Source: Symsagittifera roscoffensis (lineage: Eukaryota > Xenacoelomorpha > Acoela > Convolutidae). Taken from it: a DNA stretch of 64,000 nt. Both the position numbers and the translations under genes were made by a program. The notes under the pieces are model-generated. The model saw nothing but the letters and a program-made list of their open reading frames with translations. It did not search any database and was not told where the DNA came from. This document shows positions 24,001 through 35,235 of this stretch, piece after piece; positions within the stretch are counted from its first letter, which is position 1, and every line of letters starts with the position of its first letter. The stretch is from NCBI RefSeq assembly GCF_963678635.1, contig NC_087062.1:56249970-56313969 (forward strand), given 5' to 3'.

Positions 24001-24610
24001 ACTGTTGTCAAATATACGTATTAATATCGAATATACTTATTTTCTAAGCTTGTTCAGATCCTCTCATAGCCAAACGTACAAAAAGTGCCTAGAAAAGTGT
24101 TCTTTTTTCAGCATTGAGCAGTGCGGTTGAACTTTTTTGGTCTGCTTGTTCAATATGTGTTTGCCGTTGCCGGACGGTTCGAACAGTTGGCTTAACTCGG
24201 TTCGATCGGCCTAATTTGTTTTGGGTTAATTCGATTCGAATGGCTTAATTCGGTTGCCGGACGGTTCGAATAGTTGGCTGCACCCATAAAAGTATTGATG
24301 GCATGCGATGTAGACACAATTCATTTGTGCTTTAGGTGACATTACGATTCCACCTGAGGAAGAAAGGTTTCAAGAAATATCGGAAAGTCAAAAGGAAGAA
24401 GCCACTCTGAAAACGAAAGAGGATTCCATGTACTTCCAGAACCGACACGTGAACGAGATCTCTCGGCTAACAGGACAAGTGAGCATTGACGCCTCGAATG
24501 TATGGATCGACTGGCTGGCCAATAGGAGGAATGATATCACGGCCTACAAGCAGAAGACGCACAAAAGTGTGCACAGAGACGAAAACGGTGTACCGAAGCA
24601 GAGCCGCTAA
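15037..24610 (+). CDS. Flavin-containing monooxygenase (complete, 7 exons)
   Basis: Predicted NADPH- and FAD-dependent monooxygenase acting on soft N or S nucleophiles. Exons: 15037-15194, 15671-15804, 21385-21699, 22810-22990, 23060-23192, 23548-23656, 24336-24610. All introns are GT-AG and phases agree across every joint, giving 434 codons plus stop. Visible motifs: FAD site GAGPGG (residues 14-19), ATGHF at 167-171, the FMO signature FxGxxxHxxxF (185-195), NADPH-site GSSYSA (210-215) and a second CTGY in exon 5. The length fits the shorter insect/yeast/plant-like FMOs, not the roughly 530-residue vertebrate form, and there is no C-terminal membrane anchor. Intron 2 is 5.6 kb because of retroelement and repeat sequence. 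A truncated duplicate of exons 1-2 lies upstream. The orthologue group is not resolved. The start is the first ATG before the Rossmann strand. Confidence 0.92.
17599..18583 (+). mobile_element. 985-bp LTR-element fragment (gag region) in FMO intron 2
   Basis: This is present only in the downstream duplicate. The upstream copy has the 5 bases CTGCT (4950-4954) at this point. It comprises about 200 bp of non-coding leader, including a small hairpin (CTGTCA...TGACAG at about 17700) and a doubled ACCTTCGGA, followed by a truncated gag. No target-site duplication, LTR pair or poly-A tail is seen, so it looks like filler DNA captured at a break, not a normal insertion. Its composition is less A-rich than the neighbouring gypsy family, so it is a different element. 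Confidence 0.8.
17801..18604 (+). pseudogene. Truncated Ty3/gypsy-type gag ORF
   Basis: An open frame of 267 codons from MAQPTGQ; a further in-frame ATG lies 48 bases upstream at 17753. It has a capsid-like helical region including ARKQQIGESLEQFHSVLSGL, then a Cys-poor Arg/Gly/Ser-rich tail (GGYRNNRSRGRGSFRG). The typical retrotransposon gag core is recognisable by the ESLEQF...L...C...ILRDVFI pattern. The last codons (LLSTV then stop) come from the host intron, so the native C-terminus, which would hold any CCHC knuckle, is missing. The frame itself is undamaged, which suggests a young capture. Confidence 0.75.
18802..18826. other. 25-bp micro-inversion relative to 5164-5188
   Basis: Exact reverse complement of the upstream duplicate with unchanged flanks. 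Just left of it this copy also carries a short extra AAAACAAG-type repeat, which hints at a local replication error. Confidence 0.9.
18850..20700 (+). repeat. Diverged tandem units in FMO intron 2
   Basis: The block around 18935-19020 (ACATGGTTTTGCAGTCC, then GAGCCGTC, then a GCTGGAATCAG-like stretch) has a diverged counterpart at about 20452-20560 (ACATGATTTTGCGTG, CAGTCCAGGCC, GAGGCCGTC). Units 17285-18700 (minus the gag insert) and 19010-19433 also align. Intron 2 therefore grew partly by repeated duplication of a roughly 0.73-0.75 kb unit. No coding potential is seen. Confidence 0.55.
21965..22260 (+). repeat. Interspersed repeat in FMO intron 3 (pair of 23700-23945)
   Basis: It shares, in order, GAGGA(G)AACTTTG, TCGGGTGT, a T-rich stretch, CACGCAAAATCA, a run to ATATTAAA, and AGCAAGC/GAGCGAGC followed by AGGCTTA with the copy in intron 6. 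Both are AT-rich, non-coding and the same orientation. Confidence 0.55.
22490..22518. repeat. 29-bp dispersed inverted repeat (pair of 25722-25750)
   Basis: This intron 3 stretch (GGTCGGAACATTTTGTGCTA onward) matches the reverse complement of 25722-25750 at 28 of 29 positions. The similarity does not extend into either flank. Confidence 0.7.
23700..23945 (+). repeat. Interspersed repeat in FMO intron 6 (pair of 21965-22260)
   Basis: Diverged copy of the intron 3 repeat described at 21965-22260, in direct orientation. Either both introns received the same small element or one was copied from the other. Confidence 0.55.
24166..24279 (+). repeat. Pair of 27-bp direct repeats in FMO intron 6
   Basis: GTTGCCGGACGGTTCGAA followed by YAGTTGGCT occurs at 24166-24192 and 24253-24279, differing at one base. 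TTCGAT/TTCGAA-rich sequence lies between them. They sit about 60 bp upstream of the exon 7 acceptor. No function is evident. Confidence 0.8.
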
Positions 24611-24905
24611 AATATTTCAACGTATCGTAATCGAGATGAAATGACAAAAAATTAACAGTAAAGTTACTAACCTGAACTGTAGGATGTCAGAACCATGTTT
24701 GATCGGCAAGTCGAGCCAGATAAAAGACTAACAAAACGTGAGATCTTCTAAAAATCGGTATTACTCGGAGCTATCTTCAAAGACTGACTGAGCATCATTG
24801 GTATTTTGATTTAAAAAATTACATATTTAGATTTGATTGGACTATTATTAATTTGAACAGCTATCACACTATTTGAAGTTTTTAAGCCGATGATTTTTAA
24901 ATTTA
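24611..24905 (+). other. FMO 3' flank
   Basis: AT-rich sequence following the FMO stop codon. I see no canonical AATAAA close to the stop, so the polyadenylation site is not assigned. Confidence 0.5.
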
Positions 24906-24913
24906 TATGTTAT

Positions 24914-25255
24914 CAGGGGCGGATCTAGGATTTTCTCGAGGGGGGGGGGGGGCGGATTTTCAAAAAAAAAATCGAAAGTTTCGACGACCTTTTTCTTTTT
25001 AGGTCGACAAAATTTTTTTGAGCTCCCAAACCACTGTTTTGCCCCTATTTTGGGCACTTTTTGAAAAATTTTGACAAAAAAAGTGCGTTTTTTTTTGGCG
25101 CGCGCTCCCCCTCAAAGTTAGTATATATTGGCGCCAAAGGCCATTTAGAAAAATGAATTTCTGAAAAAGTATCAAAGGGGGGACCCTTTGGGTCGGCAGG
25201 GGGTCGAATCCCTGAGGAAGGGGCGTCCGCCCCCCCCCCCCTAAATCCGCCCCTG
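24914..25255. mobile_element. 342-bp hAT-type MITE with 8-bp target duplication
   Basis: The element starts CAGGGGCGGATCTAG and ends CTAAATCCGCCCCTG. These are inverted repeats of 15 bp with one mismatch. It is flanked by perfect 8-bp direct repeats TATGTTAT at 24906-24913 and 25256-25263. The 8-bp duplication and CAGGGG-type ends are characteristic of hAT-superfamily non-autonomous elements. It contains runs of G and C and no ORF, so it depends on a transposase elsewhere. It inserted about 300 bp downstream of the FMO stop. Confidence 0.92.
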
Positions 25256-25263
25256 TATGTTAT

Positions 25264-25967
25264 ACTGCATCATTTCTGTCAGCTTGTTGGTTCGGATCTC
25301 TTTAAGAATTTCCCCCTATTTTACAAAAGGGTAAATTTTCGCTACTGGGTACAAAATTAGTTGTTTTTTAAACAGTTGATTCAGTACTTCATAGCTCTAA
25401 ATATCCTTTCACTACAACCACATAGTGTGAACAATTAAAAATATACGGGAAAAGTTATGATATGATTTACATTGCCAGTTGAAAAAGAGCACTTGTCGAG
25501 GTCCGTTATGTAGGGGTACAGAAAACGGTTCTAACCCATGGCAGTTCACGACCAAAATTTCTCGGCCAAAAAGGGCCTAATATTGAAATCAAAGACGAAA
25601 CAAAATTTCGAATCTGTTGAAACATAAGCTCAAAACACAGCCAATTGGAAAGTCAAAATTTGAAGCCGAACTCAAATTCGAAACACATTCAAACTCAAAA
25701 TAAAAAAAGGGTAGATGATTGCTGTGCAAGTAGCACAGAATGTTCCGACCAAAAATTAATAAAACATACATAACGTTTTTCCAATTTTGATGTTTTTATT
25801 CGTTCAGATAAGAGCAGCTCAGCGAAGGCCTAGTACATTCGACATTAAGAGTGAAATACGCATGTTTAACAACAGTTCAAAATAAAACTTAATCGAAAAA
25901 AAAACAATTCGGATTACAGACCTCACTCGTTTCATTCGCTCTAAATTAGACCAACAATCAAAATCAT
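25264..25967. other. Non-coding AT-rich spacer
   Basis: No supported gene. It holds the 29-bp repeat partner at 25722-25750. Confidence 0.6.
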
Positions 25968-26027
25968 GCTCCTTCTCTGCATGCTTTTACTCTGCGTGTT
26001 TCTTCTCTGCATGCTTCTTCTCTGCAT
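25968..26027 (+). repeat. 15-bp tandem repeat, 4 copies
   Basis: Four head-to-tail units of GCTYCTTCTCTGCAT type at 25968, 25983, 25998 and 26013, with substitutions mainly in the second unit. Confidence 0.9.
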
Positions 26028-26458
26028 TAAAGAACTCTTTAGATATTTAAAATGGTTTTCGAATTACGGCTGCAACAACTATCAATCGAAATCTTCCGGC
26101 ATGTTTGCGGTACCCAACTTTGCGTAAAAACAAAAAACAAAAAACTAAAACACCCGAACACGAAGGAATTCCCCATTTTCGGTCGGAACAATTATGAAAA
26201 CGGTTCAGTCCAAACACAATGTCGCGTAGATGTTTCGGTTGAAACAAATAAAAACAGAAAATTGACGAAAAATTGATCATTATACTAAACATGCGAAATT
26301 AAGTCATGTTGTAAGAAACTATTTTTTTTCCTGCACTAACTTTTCTAAGAAATTTTCAACTTGCTTTGTTTTTAAAACTGAACAACTTCAAGGTCTCTTC
26401 GGATTTGCACCAGAAGTTCTGGGGTTTGAATCACGGTCGGACCTTTTTTCTATATGAA

Positions 26459-26578
26459 TGCTGTTCAATATGTATGCTATTCAATATGTATGCTGTTCAA
26501 TATGTATGCTGTTCAATATGTATGCTGTTCAATATGTATGCTATTCAATATGTATGCTATTCAATATGTATGCTGTTT
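26459..26578 (+). repeat. 16-bp tandem repeat, 7 full copies
   Basis: The unit TGCTRTTCAATATGTA repeats seven times (26459-26570) plus a partial. The only variation is G/A at the fifth base. Since 16 is not a multiple of 3, its open frames are repeat artefacts. A more diverged array of the same unit lies at 27685-27768. Confidence 0.95.
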
Positions 26579-27684
26579 ACCCTTGCGATAGCATGTGTAT
26601 TGCAACCGGGTACTAGACATTTTTTCCGTAAGCAACTGTGTCCACAGATTTCAGCTGAATGCATTACACGACATGCATGCAGTATGTGCGTTGTTTCTTT
26701 GCGCTCATTGGTCTATTACTCCCACTGTGTATCCTTATTAGCATTAGTCTAATAACTCGCAGTTCAATTTTTTTAAATGGGTTTTCTTTGGTACTGTTTT
26801 GAAATTTCGACTTCGTCTCTTCCGGTTTAATTTTTGTCGGCTTATTTTCCACTTTGTTTTCACCATCCAACTTAATCGCTGATTTGAATTTTAGTTTTTT
26901 AAACAATGTAGTTGCTTTTAGTGTTCTTATTTCCCTCTGCTGTTTTTTTTGTATTTTTTAATCTCGACATCGAATACAATTCTTTTTTTTTGTTTTTTTT
27001 TTTAATTTATTCAGTCCAAAATCTTTCGGCTAATTATTTTTATCGGCTTAAGGACCTAATTTTAAGATATTTCAAAGGAAGCATAATTTTTCCTGCTCAT
27101 ATCATCTAAAAGCAACTTTATTTCATTTTTTTTCTGCTCATCTGTGGATTGAACAAAATGCTAAACATCATACTAGAAATTATTATTGAAATTTTTCATG
27201 ACAACAATTTTTTATTGCTTTTTTGGGTTTTTCTTTTTTCTGTTTGATAGGTTTCGGGCTAATTTATATGGGCGTATTGGTCTCATACTGCGTCCTTTGA
27301 TAAGCGCAAAAAAAGTGTGTGCAAGTTTGCGAAATGGGCTTAACAACTTCTTATTGGTCTTTACTTTCGTTTTCGTTTTTTTGGACTTCTTAGGTTTTAG
27401 GCTATATTATGTCAAATTAGTTGTCTCATGTTGTTTCATTTGACGTGCAAATAATGTTTGTGATTGTTTTGAACGCAAAGGGGACTTTTCATGTCCTAAG
27501 TATTGTTGATTTTTTTCGGCTTAAAAAAAAGGCTATTGTCAAGGTTTTTGTTACTGCTTGGTAAAATATCTTCCACGGTAATTTCACATTTTTGTTTTAA
27601 AACTAGCATCCTTCATTATGATAGATGACATTTTTTTCGAGATTTTTGAAGTTTTTTGGATTTTGTTGTTTTTTATCGCAAGTG
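26579..27684. other. T-rich non-coding spacer between the 16-bp arrays
   Basis: Long T-rich stretches on the + strand (A-rich on the - strand). Short Lys-rich open frames on the - strand (for example 26906-26664) show no recognisable domain, and I do not call them genes. Confidence 0.5.
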
Positions 27685-27768
27685 TGTCAATATGTATGCA
27701 GTTCAAAATGTATGCTGTTCATTATGTATTCTGTTCAAAATGTATGCTGTTCGATATATATGCTTTTG
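27685..27768 (+). repeat. Second, diverged 16-bp repeat array
   Basis: Four full units (27697, 27713, 27729, 27745) of the TGCTGTTCAAAATGTA type plus partial ends. The unit length and core match 26459-26578. Confidence 0.9.
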
Positions 27769-29099
27769 GAGACGTGAAACTTTTCAACAATTTTTTTACA
27801 AAATTATTTTTTGTCTGCTCAATGATTGCCGACCTGTTTTCTGCTTCATAAGTTTTATTCCGTTGCTAATTTAAAAATAAAATTGCTCGGCAGGTTTTCC
27901 TAAAATTTCTGTTCTATAAAAACAGGTATTTTGGAAAAGTTGTTAAGGGATCGATTTTTTTCTACTTTTTCTGACGCTCTGAAGTTTTTTTTTAACTTTT
28001 TGCCAAAATTATACTTCTTCTCGAAAACTATTCAACTGATTTTCAAAAAGGGAAGATCAATGGATAGTCATTCTACTTCCCTATCTGCATGTATACACTT
28101 TTAGTCTTCTTCTTTGTACCCCTCTGTCAAAAGTCTTCGGAATAAAATGTGGGGGCATTTGATCCATTTTTTAATCTAAATTTTCTCAAAGCTGCAATAA
28201 CAAATCAGAAATTTTGGCTTCAGTGAAAGGAACGGATTTCAGAAGCTCCTTTGCATAAAGGACTATGCCCAATTTTTTACTCGAAACAGATGACCCACGG
28301 AAAAATCGAAATTTGATGTTTGTCCGTTTTTTGAAAATTTTTGATTTTTTTCGAGAACTACCCTTCCAAATTTAGAGTGTTTGGGTTTAATAAAACCACA
28401 GGTCGCGTAAAATTTTTCCTCATCTACGCCCAATGTTTTAAATAAACAGTTGTTGCCCTCAGAAAAATCAAGTCTTGTTTTTAACAGTTTTTTTGGGAAC
28501 TGTTCGTCATTTCTCGATTACTTTTTAAGGGAAAAAAGGTACTATGAAAGTGTATGAGGTCATTGTCTTACATTTTTTTTAAGACGCTTTGTACAACAGT
28601 AAAAAAAATTTCGTTTTTCAAAATTTTTTTTAGTGGAAATCCCGGCCACTCCCCTGTGCCTGATTAAACCACTCGTCTCTTTTTTTCTTCTCGTATTTTT
28701 TATCAATAAATTGCAGTAACACGACTCCTTCAATTCTGTCAGACAAAATTTTTTACAGTAGCTGGTGTCGGATAACTTGTATGCTATTACCGTGGTTGAT
28801 ATCCGTGTGCCAAAACTTAATAGTTAATACTAATACAACTCGTTGAGATTCTATAGTGTATTAAGGTTCTAGAGCGAATTGGGGGTTAAATTTAAGATCA
28901 GTGATTTATTCATCCAATTCACGCACACAAGCAAGCAATTGACCCTTAAAAAATGCCAGAAAAATACGATGATTTCAAATGGGTTAGCAAGATAGAAGTT
29001 TAGCTATCCGGTTTGAGATTTTAAACATTTTTTTGTCAAAACAGAGTGTGGCATCTAGTCTGCTCAACTTGTTCAGTTGAGCACTATGCAGACAAGTTT
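27769..29099. other. Non-coding spacer
   Basis: AT-rich sequence with many homopolymer T runs. No gene, RNA or clear repeat is supported. Confidence 0.5.
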
Positions 29100-29860
29100 T
29101 GAAGGAAATTTTGGTAACCTCAACCATCCACCGACTTCGTCTCTACTTATCTGCCTCCAGATTGCCCGAGCTAGTCCTACTAAATTTCTCAGGACAACGA
29201 CTCTGCCTAAGAAAAGTTGATTCGAATTACTATCCAAAGAATGTCAAAAGTCTGTTTCTACTGATGTTTTGACAAAACTTTGCTAATCTCCGGATTCAAT
29301 TATTATCTCATATTATGTTTTACTCTTTCTGTAATCTTCTTTTAAACACTTTTTATTAAAATGAGGTTAAGTGTTCTCACTAAGCCTTTCTGTCACTACT
29401 TTCCGCTCTTCATATTGTGATGGATCGGTTTTCCGACCCTTCCGGGACGACGTTTCATTTACCTAGGGTGAAGGGTTCATTTTTTGACCCTTTCGGAACG
29501 ACAATTTCGGAACGTAGAGGGTTTCTTTCCTGATACTACTGTTCGAAAAGTTTGGAGCCATTCCAGTTTGGTACCCTACCGGATTGCGAAATAAGCACCC
29601 TACCGGATTGCGAAATATGAACTCCTCCGGGGTGGCGAAGTATGACCCCTTTCGGATTGAGACCTTTCCAGATTGGCAAAGTATGACCCTTCCGGATCAA
29701 TGAAATAAAGACTTTTCCAGGTTTACAAAAAAGCGAATCTTCCGTATAGGCGAAACCTGAACATATTCAGATTGGCGAAATATGGACCCTTCCGCATTAA
29801 TGAAGTCAGGAATCTTTCAGACTGGCGTAAGATGGAACATTTTTGGGTTGGGGAAATTGA
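29100..29860 (+). repeat. Interspersed repeat with degenerate ~24-bp units (copy 1)
   Basis: The flank at 29130-29300 (CCACCGA, GCCTCCAGATTGCC, CTACTAAATTTCTC, CTAATCTCCGGATT in order) matches 50290-50460. From about 29430 the sequence becomes a degenerate tandem array around GACCCTTCCGGATTGGCGAAATA. The second copy of this composite repeat is at 50270-50910. Confidence 0.7.
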
Positions 29861-31384
29861 GACTAAAAAGTGATGCCGGTTCCAAAAGGGTTTTCATCAT
29901 ATGATCTTCACTAAATGGGAGGTATCTATGAGCAAATTTGCTTATGGTCCTAAAGCTTAGTTTCATGTTCATTAGCACCTTGTATTTGTATAAAACTACG
30001 TAAAAGCTCATCAGTTTTTTAAATCTAATACTACTGAATTGAACCGGATCCGTTTGGTGGTTTTTGAACTATGAAAAAAAAAAAAACATTTTTAATTTCA
30101 ACCGAGAATTTCTTTACGTGTCTATGTGTCTCCTCTTTTTGTCACAATTTTTGTCTTATAGGCCTAAAATTTTAGTTTGAGGTCAATAGAGCCTACATTT
30201 TAGTAGTTAAACAAAAAAACTTGATATTTTTTTGGCCTAAGAAATTGACAAAAAAAACATTGCAATTTAGACGCTTCTAGACTAGTATATCATCAAAATT
30301 ATACTTTTTTAATCCAAAGTCTGCAGGAATATGTGGAGGAAGTTATTACTAAACGAGTAAAAAACCAACAAATTGCCAATTGACGATACTACATCAATAA
30401 TTTTCATCGCGATAACTCAAAAAATTTGAAAATTTTTATTTCTGAGCAGTGTTTTGGGTTAAAGATATTTTGAAAAATTTGATCGCCATTCTTGTTTTCT
30501 TGAAATAGTATCGGGAAATAGTCTAACCAGTTTTTACAGGTAATTTAGCCAGAATACGAAGTATTATTAGGTAGCGCTTCACAATGGTGTTCAAATCTCT
30601 GGGTAACAAAATATCAATATTTGACCCTAAAGTTGGTCTTTAAACTGTTGATTTTGATGAAAGACGGAACTCGAGTATGAACACAATTAGTATAAGTAGA
30701 AATCATTATTTTATTATGCTTCTCTGGTGCTGTTGAAATTCCTTACTCGTGCTGTTGAAAAAAGCAAACTGATTAGGTTGCTTTTTTTCGGAAATTTGCA
30801 ACTCAGTGAGAGGTCAATTCCTTGCAGCCACTGTCGTGCACTCCACCATCATGCCTCACTGTCGTTCCTGCGAGTTTCTGTGCCGTTTATGATACAACAT
30901 TTTTTAACGATTATCAAAAAATGATTGTTGTTGTCCTTGTGACTCCTCCTGCTTCTTGCACTGCTGGATAGGTCCATTTCGGCGATCACTCGACTCTTCG
31001 CCATTTGATAAAAAACTAGCGTTAACGTGTTCAAATAAACCAAAAACCCAAAAACTGATTGCTTTAAATTTGGGAAGGTTCTCTCCACTGAGTTTCTTTG
31101 TTTAAAACTGCTTTTAATGTTCTTTGGTTTTTTACTTGGTGAAATACTAATCTCTAAGAACGGCAAGACACGACAGCACACTAAAAAATTGACAAAATGG
31201 CCAATTCCCTCACCTTTCACGATGCGACAGGTCTTGGTTTTAACTCTCCTAAAAAGCTAAATCAGGAAATCCAGAATGTTTTTGCATTTTGGACTACTTT
31301 TTCGGCTGCCGGTAAAGTGTTTTAGTCGAAGCATCCGCTTGGCCCGGAGACATTGTTTATTACGCTCGCCGATCATGATGTTAC
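29861..31384. other. Non-coding spacer
   Basis: No coding support. The stretch around 30920-30970 (TGTTGTCCTTG, then CTCCTGC...CACTGCT) has a relative at about 52125-52180, so part of this region belongs to the same family of repeats as 50-53.3 kb. Confidence 0.45.
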
Positions 31385-31720
31385 ATGAAATCTCCATAAA
31401 ATACACGTGTAACATTCGCTAGGAAAGTACACGTTGATGGAAAGTAAAACTCAATCGTTTACCGATTGGCTAGCGTCAAGGTTGAGTTTACGCGTTTTTA
31501 ACCGTCTCTAATTAGAGCCAGATTATTTAATCTTTTCATAAATTCGGGTGGACGAATGTGTTACAGTCTCAAGACAATTGGCTGGAATATGCAAATTAAT
31601 AGTTAGTTTCGAGTTCATTGGGCACATTACTGGGTCGTAGTATCACCGATTGCAATATGAATCCTTGATACAGAGCTACTCTTAGTCTTCCAATTTTTTT
31701 ATGTTCCACGGATAAAAATA
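31385..31720 (+). repeat. Diverged copy of the ~315-bp repeat at 52676-53312
   Basis: Shared landmarks in order: TGTAACATTCGC, GATTGGCTAGCGTC, ACCGTCTCTA, then TACTGGGTCGTAGTATCA and an ACAGAGCTACT end. The middle is diverged. Confidence 0.55.
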
Positions 31721-33279
31721 CCCATCTATCGGAGTTGTTTGACCCTCTCCTTACTCGTAGCTCTTTATAGCTTAAACGTGGATTAACAGGGGTGTTCATT
31801 TTGGTTAAATTTTTTAGCTTAGATATTAGGCATTTCCGGAAAAATAATAGATAAAAAGATACTATCTGCTGTTCAATGCACTTATAGGTTTTTCAAAAAA
31901 ATTAATTTTTGTTGAAGAATTGTTTTCTTCACCACGAAGAAGCGTCCAAGTTTGTCTTCAAAATTATGACATATTGAGAGTAATTACGCACATGAGCGTT
32001 CAGTTTTGTTAACTAGTGTAAATCGAATTTATGATCCAGAAACTTCCAGACAAAGTAAAAAAAAATTTTTTGATCAGTTTTTGTGTTGAGAGAACTTTTA
32101 TCTAACCGGTAAAATATACATTCATAAACTTTATTTATTGAAGTTTCAACTTTTCGGATTTTTTTCTTAAATCTGACATGTTAATTATTTAAAACAATTT
32201 TAACAAAAACTATATATAGACTAGAATTTAAGTGTTAGTTGCTGGCTTCTGAATTCTTTGCGCGTGTTTTTTTTTGTGCTCTTCCCACAAAATATGCTAG
32301 GTTTTAAGTGTGAGTAGTTTATGGTTATTGTCTGTTTGGTCTATAATATATAATCTCAACTCCGTCTTCAACCTTTTTAACGCAAGTTTGCCTTTGCTGT
32401 CCTACTGTCGAGTCCTCTTTGCGATGGATGCTCTTCAACCTTTTTAGCTCAATGCAGCATTGTTTGGCGGACTTATATGGAGGTCACATAGGGAGGGTAT
32501 CAGAAAAAATTGTTAAACTTGGCGATGAGTAAGGTTCACTTCAAAGGCAACCGTTTTTGACGTGTACACGAAAACGTTCCAGCCTTGAGTGCTTTCCTTG
32601 CAGTTATTTTTTGCTAATTTTTGATTGAAAGAAAACGAACCGGCAATAATCAAAATACCGTGGTCAAATAAAGATCTGTATGAAATCTGTCCAGGTTGTC
32701 AGAAAAAGATGACTCATATAACTAAGGAATAGAATGCAAAGGCTGCTTATATTGGTACCACTTAAAATTAAGTAACAAATCGGAATCCAATTAAGCAAGT
32801 ATGGCTAAAAAAAATTTGGTTTGGCAGGACATGCTTGAAACGAATCGGTTCGAGACGTGAGTGAAAAACTTTCATAAAAAATTGGATGGCATATTTTGAA
32901 GGGTGAGGGGTAATTCTGAGGAATTCTCAGAAGCGGCCAATAAGTTGCATCTAAATTTGAATTTTCCTGTAGATGAAACTGATGAGAACGATCAAGAAAT
33001 CAGGTCAAACAAGGATGGTACCAGAAACCTACTGAAACCTTTTTTTTTATGTCAAAGGGTAGGCCCCTTTGCATTAGGAACGGAATGTCATTGAAGGGTC
33101 GATATATTGGGTATTTAGAAGTACCTTGGGAAAACTTTCTCAAAGCCTCGAGGAAAAACCAAAAACTTTTATTCGAGAAACATTTTTGGACAACATAATC
33201 CGATACTAAAAAATCATTGAATGTAAAAAAAATTCCGCGGTTCCTTGATCAAAAAAATTCGAAAAGTGTTCAACAAAAA
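31721..33279. other. Non-coding spacer
   Basis: AT-rich sequence. Short open stretches lack domains. Nothing else is supported. Confidence 0.5.
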
Positions 33280-34459
33280 TTTACTCTGTTTTTAAGTACA
33301 CAATATCGAGGCTATCTATCACAACTATCAGCTGCAAACAATCACCAAATATCCTGGCCACAAATCATATTCATCACCAGTAGGAAAGCGTTGGCAAGAA
33401 TTTGGTAAGCGGTTTGGTGAACTGCTGAGTTGAAGATATAGAAATTATAGAACAAGCAGGCTACACCCATAAGTTTCTCGCACTACAGATTTTGCATATT
33501 GGAAGGGAAAAGATCAAAATTAACACGCGCGATGAGTTCAGAAGCCAAGAACTAACTCTAAAACTTTTGTCTAATCACAATTATGGCTAAAATATTTAGA
33601 AAAAGTCTGACATTTAGGAAAAAAAAGCGAAAAAGTTCGGAAAGTGAAGTGAAAACGATTATTGATTTTGTAACCCATTAGGTAATTACAGTTGTTTGAT
33701 TTTGATTGATCCAGATTTTTAATTGTATCATTTAGTCTGGTTTGTAATTTTTTCTTGACCTTGGATCATTTTGAACGTTGGAGATATTTTTCTAGCTGAT
33801 GGTACCCAATTGTGCAAAAATTTTATAAAAACTTTTTAAAGTACTCCATGGAGAAAGACGGAAGCATCTTTGTTGGGAATCTGTCAAGGTCAACACTTGA
33901 ACTAACTTTGAAAAAGTCATTGTTAACTTATCATGTCTGAGAAATGTCAACTCAAAAATTATCTTTGACATTAATATGCAAAAGTTTTGGCATGATAGAG
34001 AAGAGTCGCTTATATATTGTCAGATGAAGTTGACAAGTAATTTCTAACAGCTGCGAAAACTCATAATCTGGGTAAGCAAATAGATTTTGAGATTAAGGAC
34101 CAAAACTGCCGAGCGTCGGAAAATCTTTATATATATCATATAAAACGTTGAAACGCATTACAATCGCGGTTCATGACAAAAACTATGAAATTCGTCATTG
34201 AATTGATTAATCTGGATCATTTTTGGTGAGTGTAGGACTTAAAATATTCCTGAAAACCAAACAAAATTGGATTGATTTTAACGGAAACACGAAAAAAAGA
34301 GCTGAAATACCAAAAAAAGTTCCTAAAAATTGACCTTTATCCTGAACTAGCATCGGATAAGCTATAGTAAGAGGGACTGAAAAATCGTTATTTTAAGCTG
34401 AAATTTTTGGGTGAAACTACAAAATCTCAACTACAAGAATAGCTTAAATAATAATTAAC

Positions 34460-35230
34460 ATGGTGGAAGCTAAGTATTGCAACAGCAATTTCGGGCAAAA
34501 TGTTTTCACCGGAGGTAATTACCGGTTCTAACGACTTTAAAAGCTTTTTAACTCACTTTGAGCTGTTGGCCGACCCAAAAATAAGAAAAATTTCTATAGG
34601 TGGAAAAAAAACGGATAAACAACCGCTTTATTCTGGGTTAAGAATGTACATCTTTGCAATCGAATTTCACCGTACACTTCTAGAAGCTACGCGAAAAAGC
34701 AATGATAAGAATGTTATAGTTTTCTGAAAACAGTTCAATGAAAATCTTGTGGTCGTACGCGGACGGCTAGCGCGTCGCGTGCAACAGGCAGGTGAAAGGT
34801 TAACAGCGTTTCAGAAGTTTTTGCAGCATTTGGCTTACAAAACTTATCCAGAAGATTCCAAAACATATGGGATCACTTAGTTTTTTGAGTTTTTCTGGAT
34901 GGGATCCTCCACAATCGAGTTTGATTTGAGCTCCGCAAGATAATTGAGGATAATCACATGAATATCGTCAATTTTAGAGTGGGCACTTCTCCTGGAACAA
35001 GAACAGACTCTGCGCATAGTAGCTATACGGAGGAATGAAACAGATATCCTGATAGACTTACTGAACATATTAATTCAACAAATGAGGGCTGGTATTGAAA
35101 ACAATACCTTGAGCAAAGACGATCGAAAAAAGCAGTCACTGGGGAGAAACGCCACGGAGAGGGAACCGATGAAGGGGTCAATGTTCAAGAGATCAAGCAA
35201 ATCTCCCACCTCAGGACCAAATACACGCTA
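34460..35230 (+). pseudogene. gag remnant, unit A
   Basis: It starts MVEAKYCNSNFGQNVFTGG and shifts within about 20 codons into a second frame reading GSNDFKSFLTHFELLADPK. That resembles the N-terminal capsid helices of Ty3/gypsy gag (a Gly-x-Asn-Asp, then FLxHFELLAD). Further pieces with stops follow (RGRLARRVQQAGERLTAFQKFLQHLAYKTYPED), ending in a Ser/Lys-rich stretch. The order matches unit B at 40091-40855. Confidence 0.6.
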
Positions 35231-35235
35231 AAGAA

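Noticed and set aside
26366-26752. 128-codon Cys/Tyr-rich open stretch
   Set aside because: It is translated from the 16-bp tandem repeat; the 16-residue periodicity is an artefact.
26459-27768. Possible CRISPR array
   Set aside because: Contiguous 16-bp tandem units without spacers in a eukaryotic context.
31596-31799. 67-codon - strand open stretch
   Set aside because: It overlaps a dispersed non-coding repeat and shows no domain.
32903-33094. 63-codon + strand open stretch with acidic residues
   Set aside because: Too short, with no splice context and no recognisable family.
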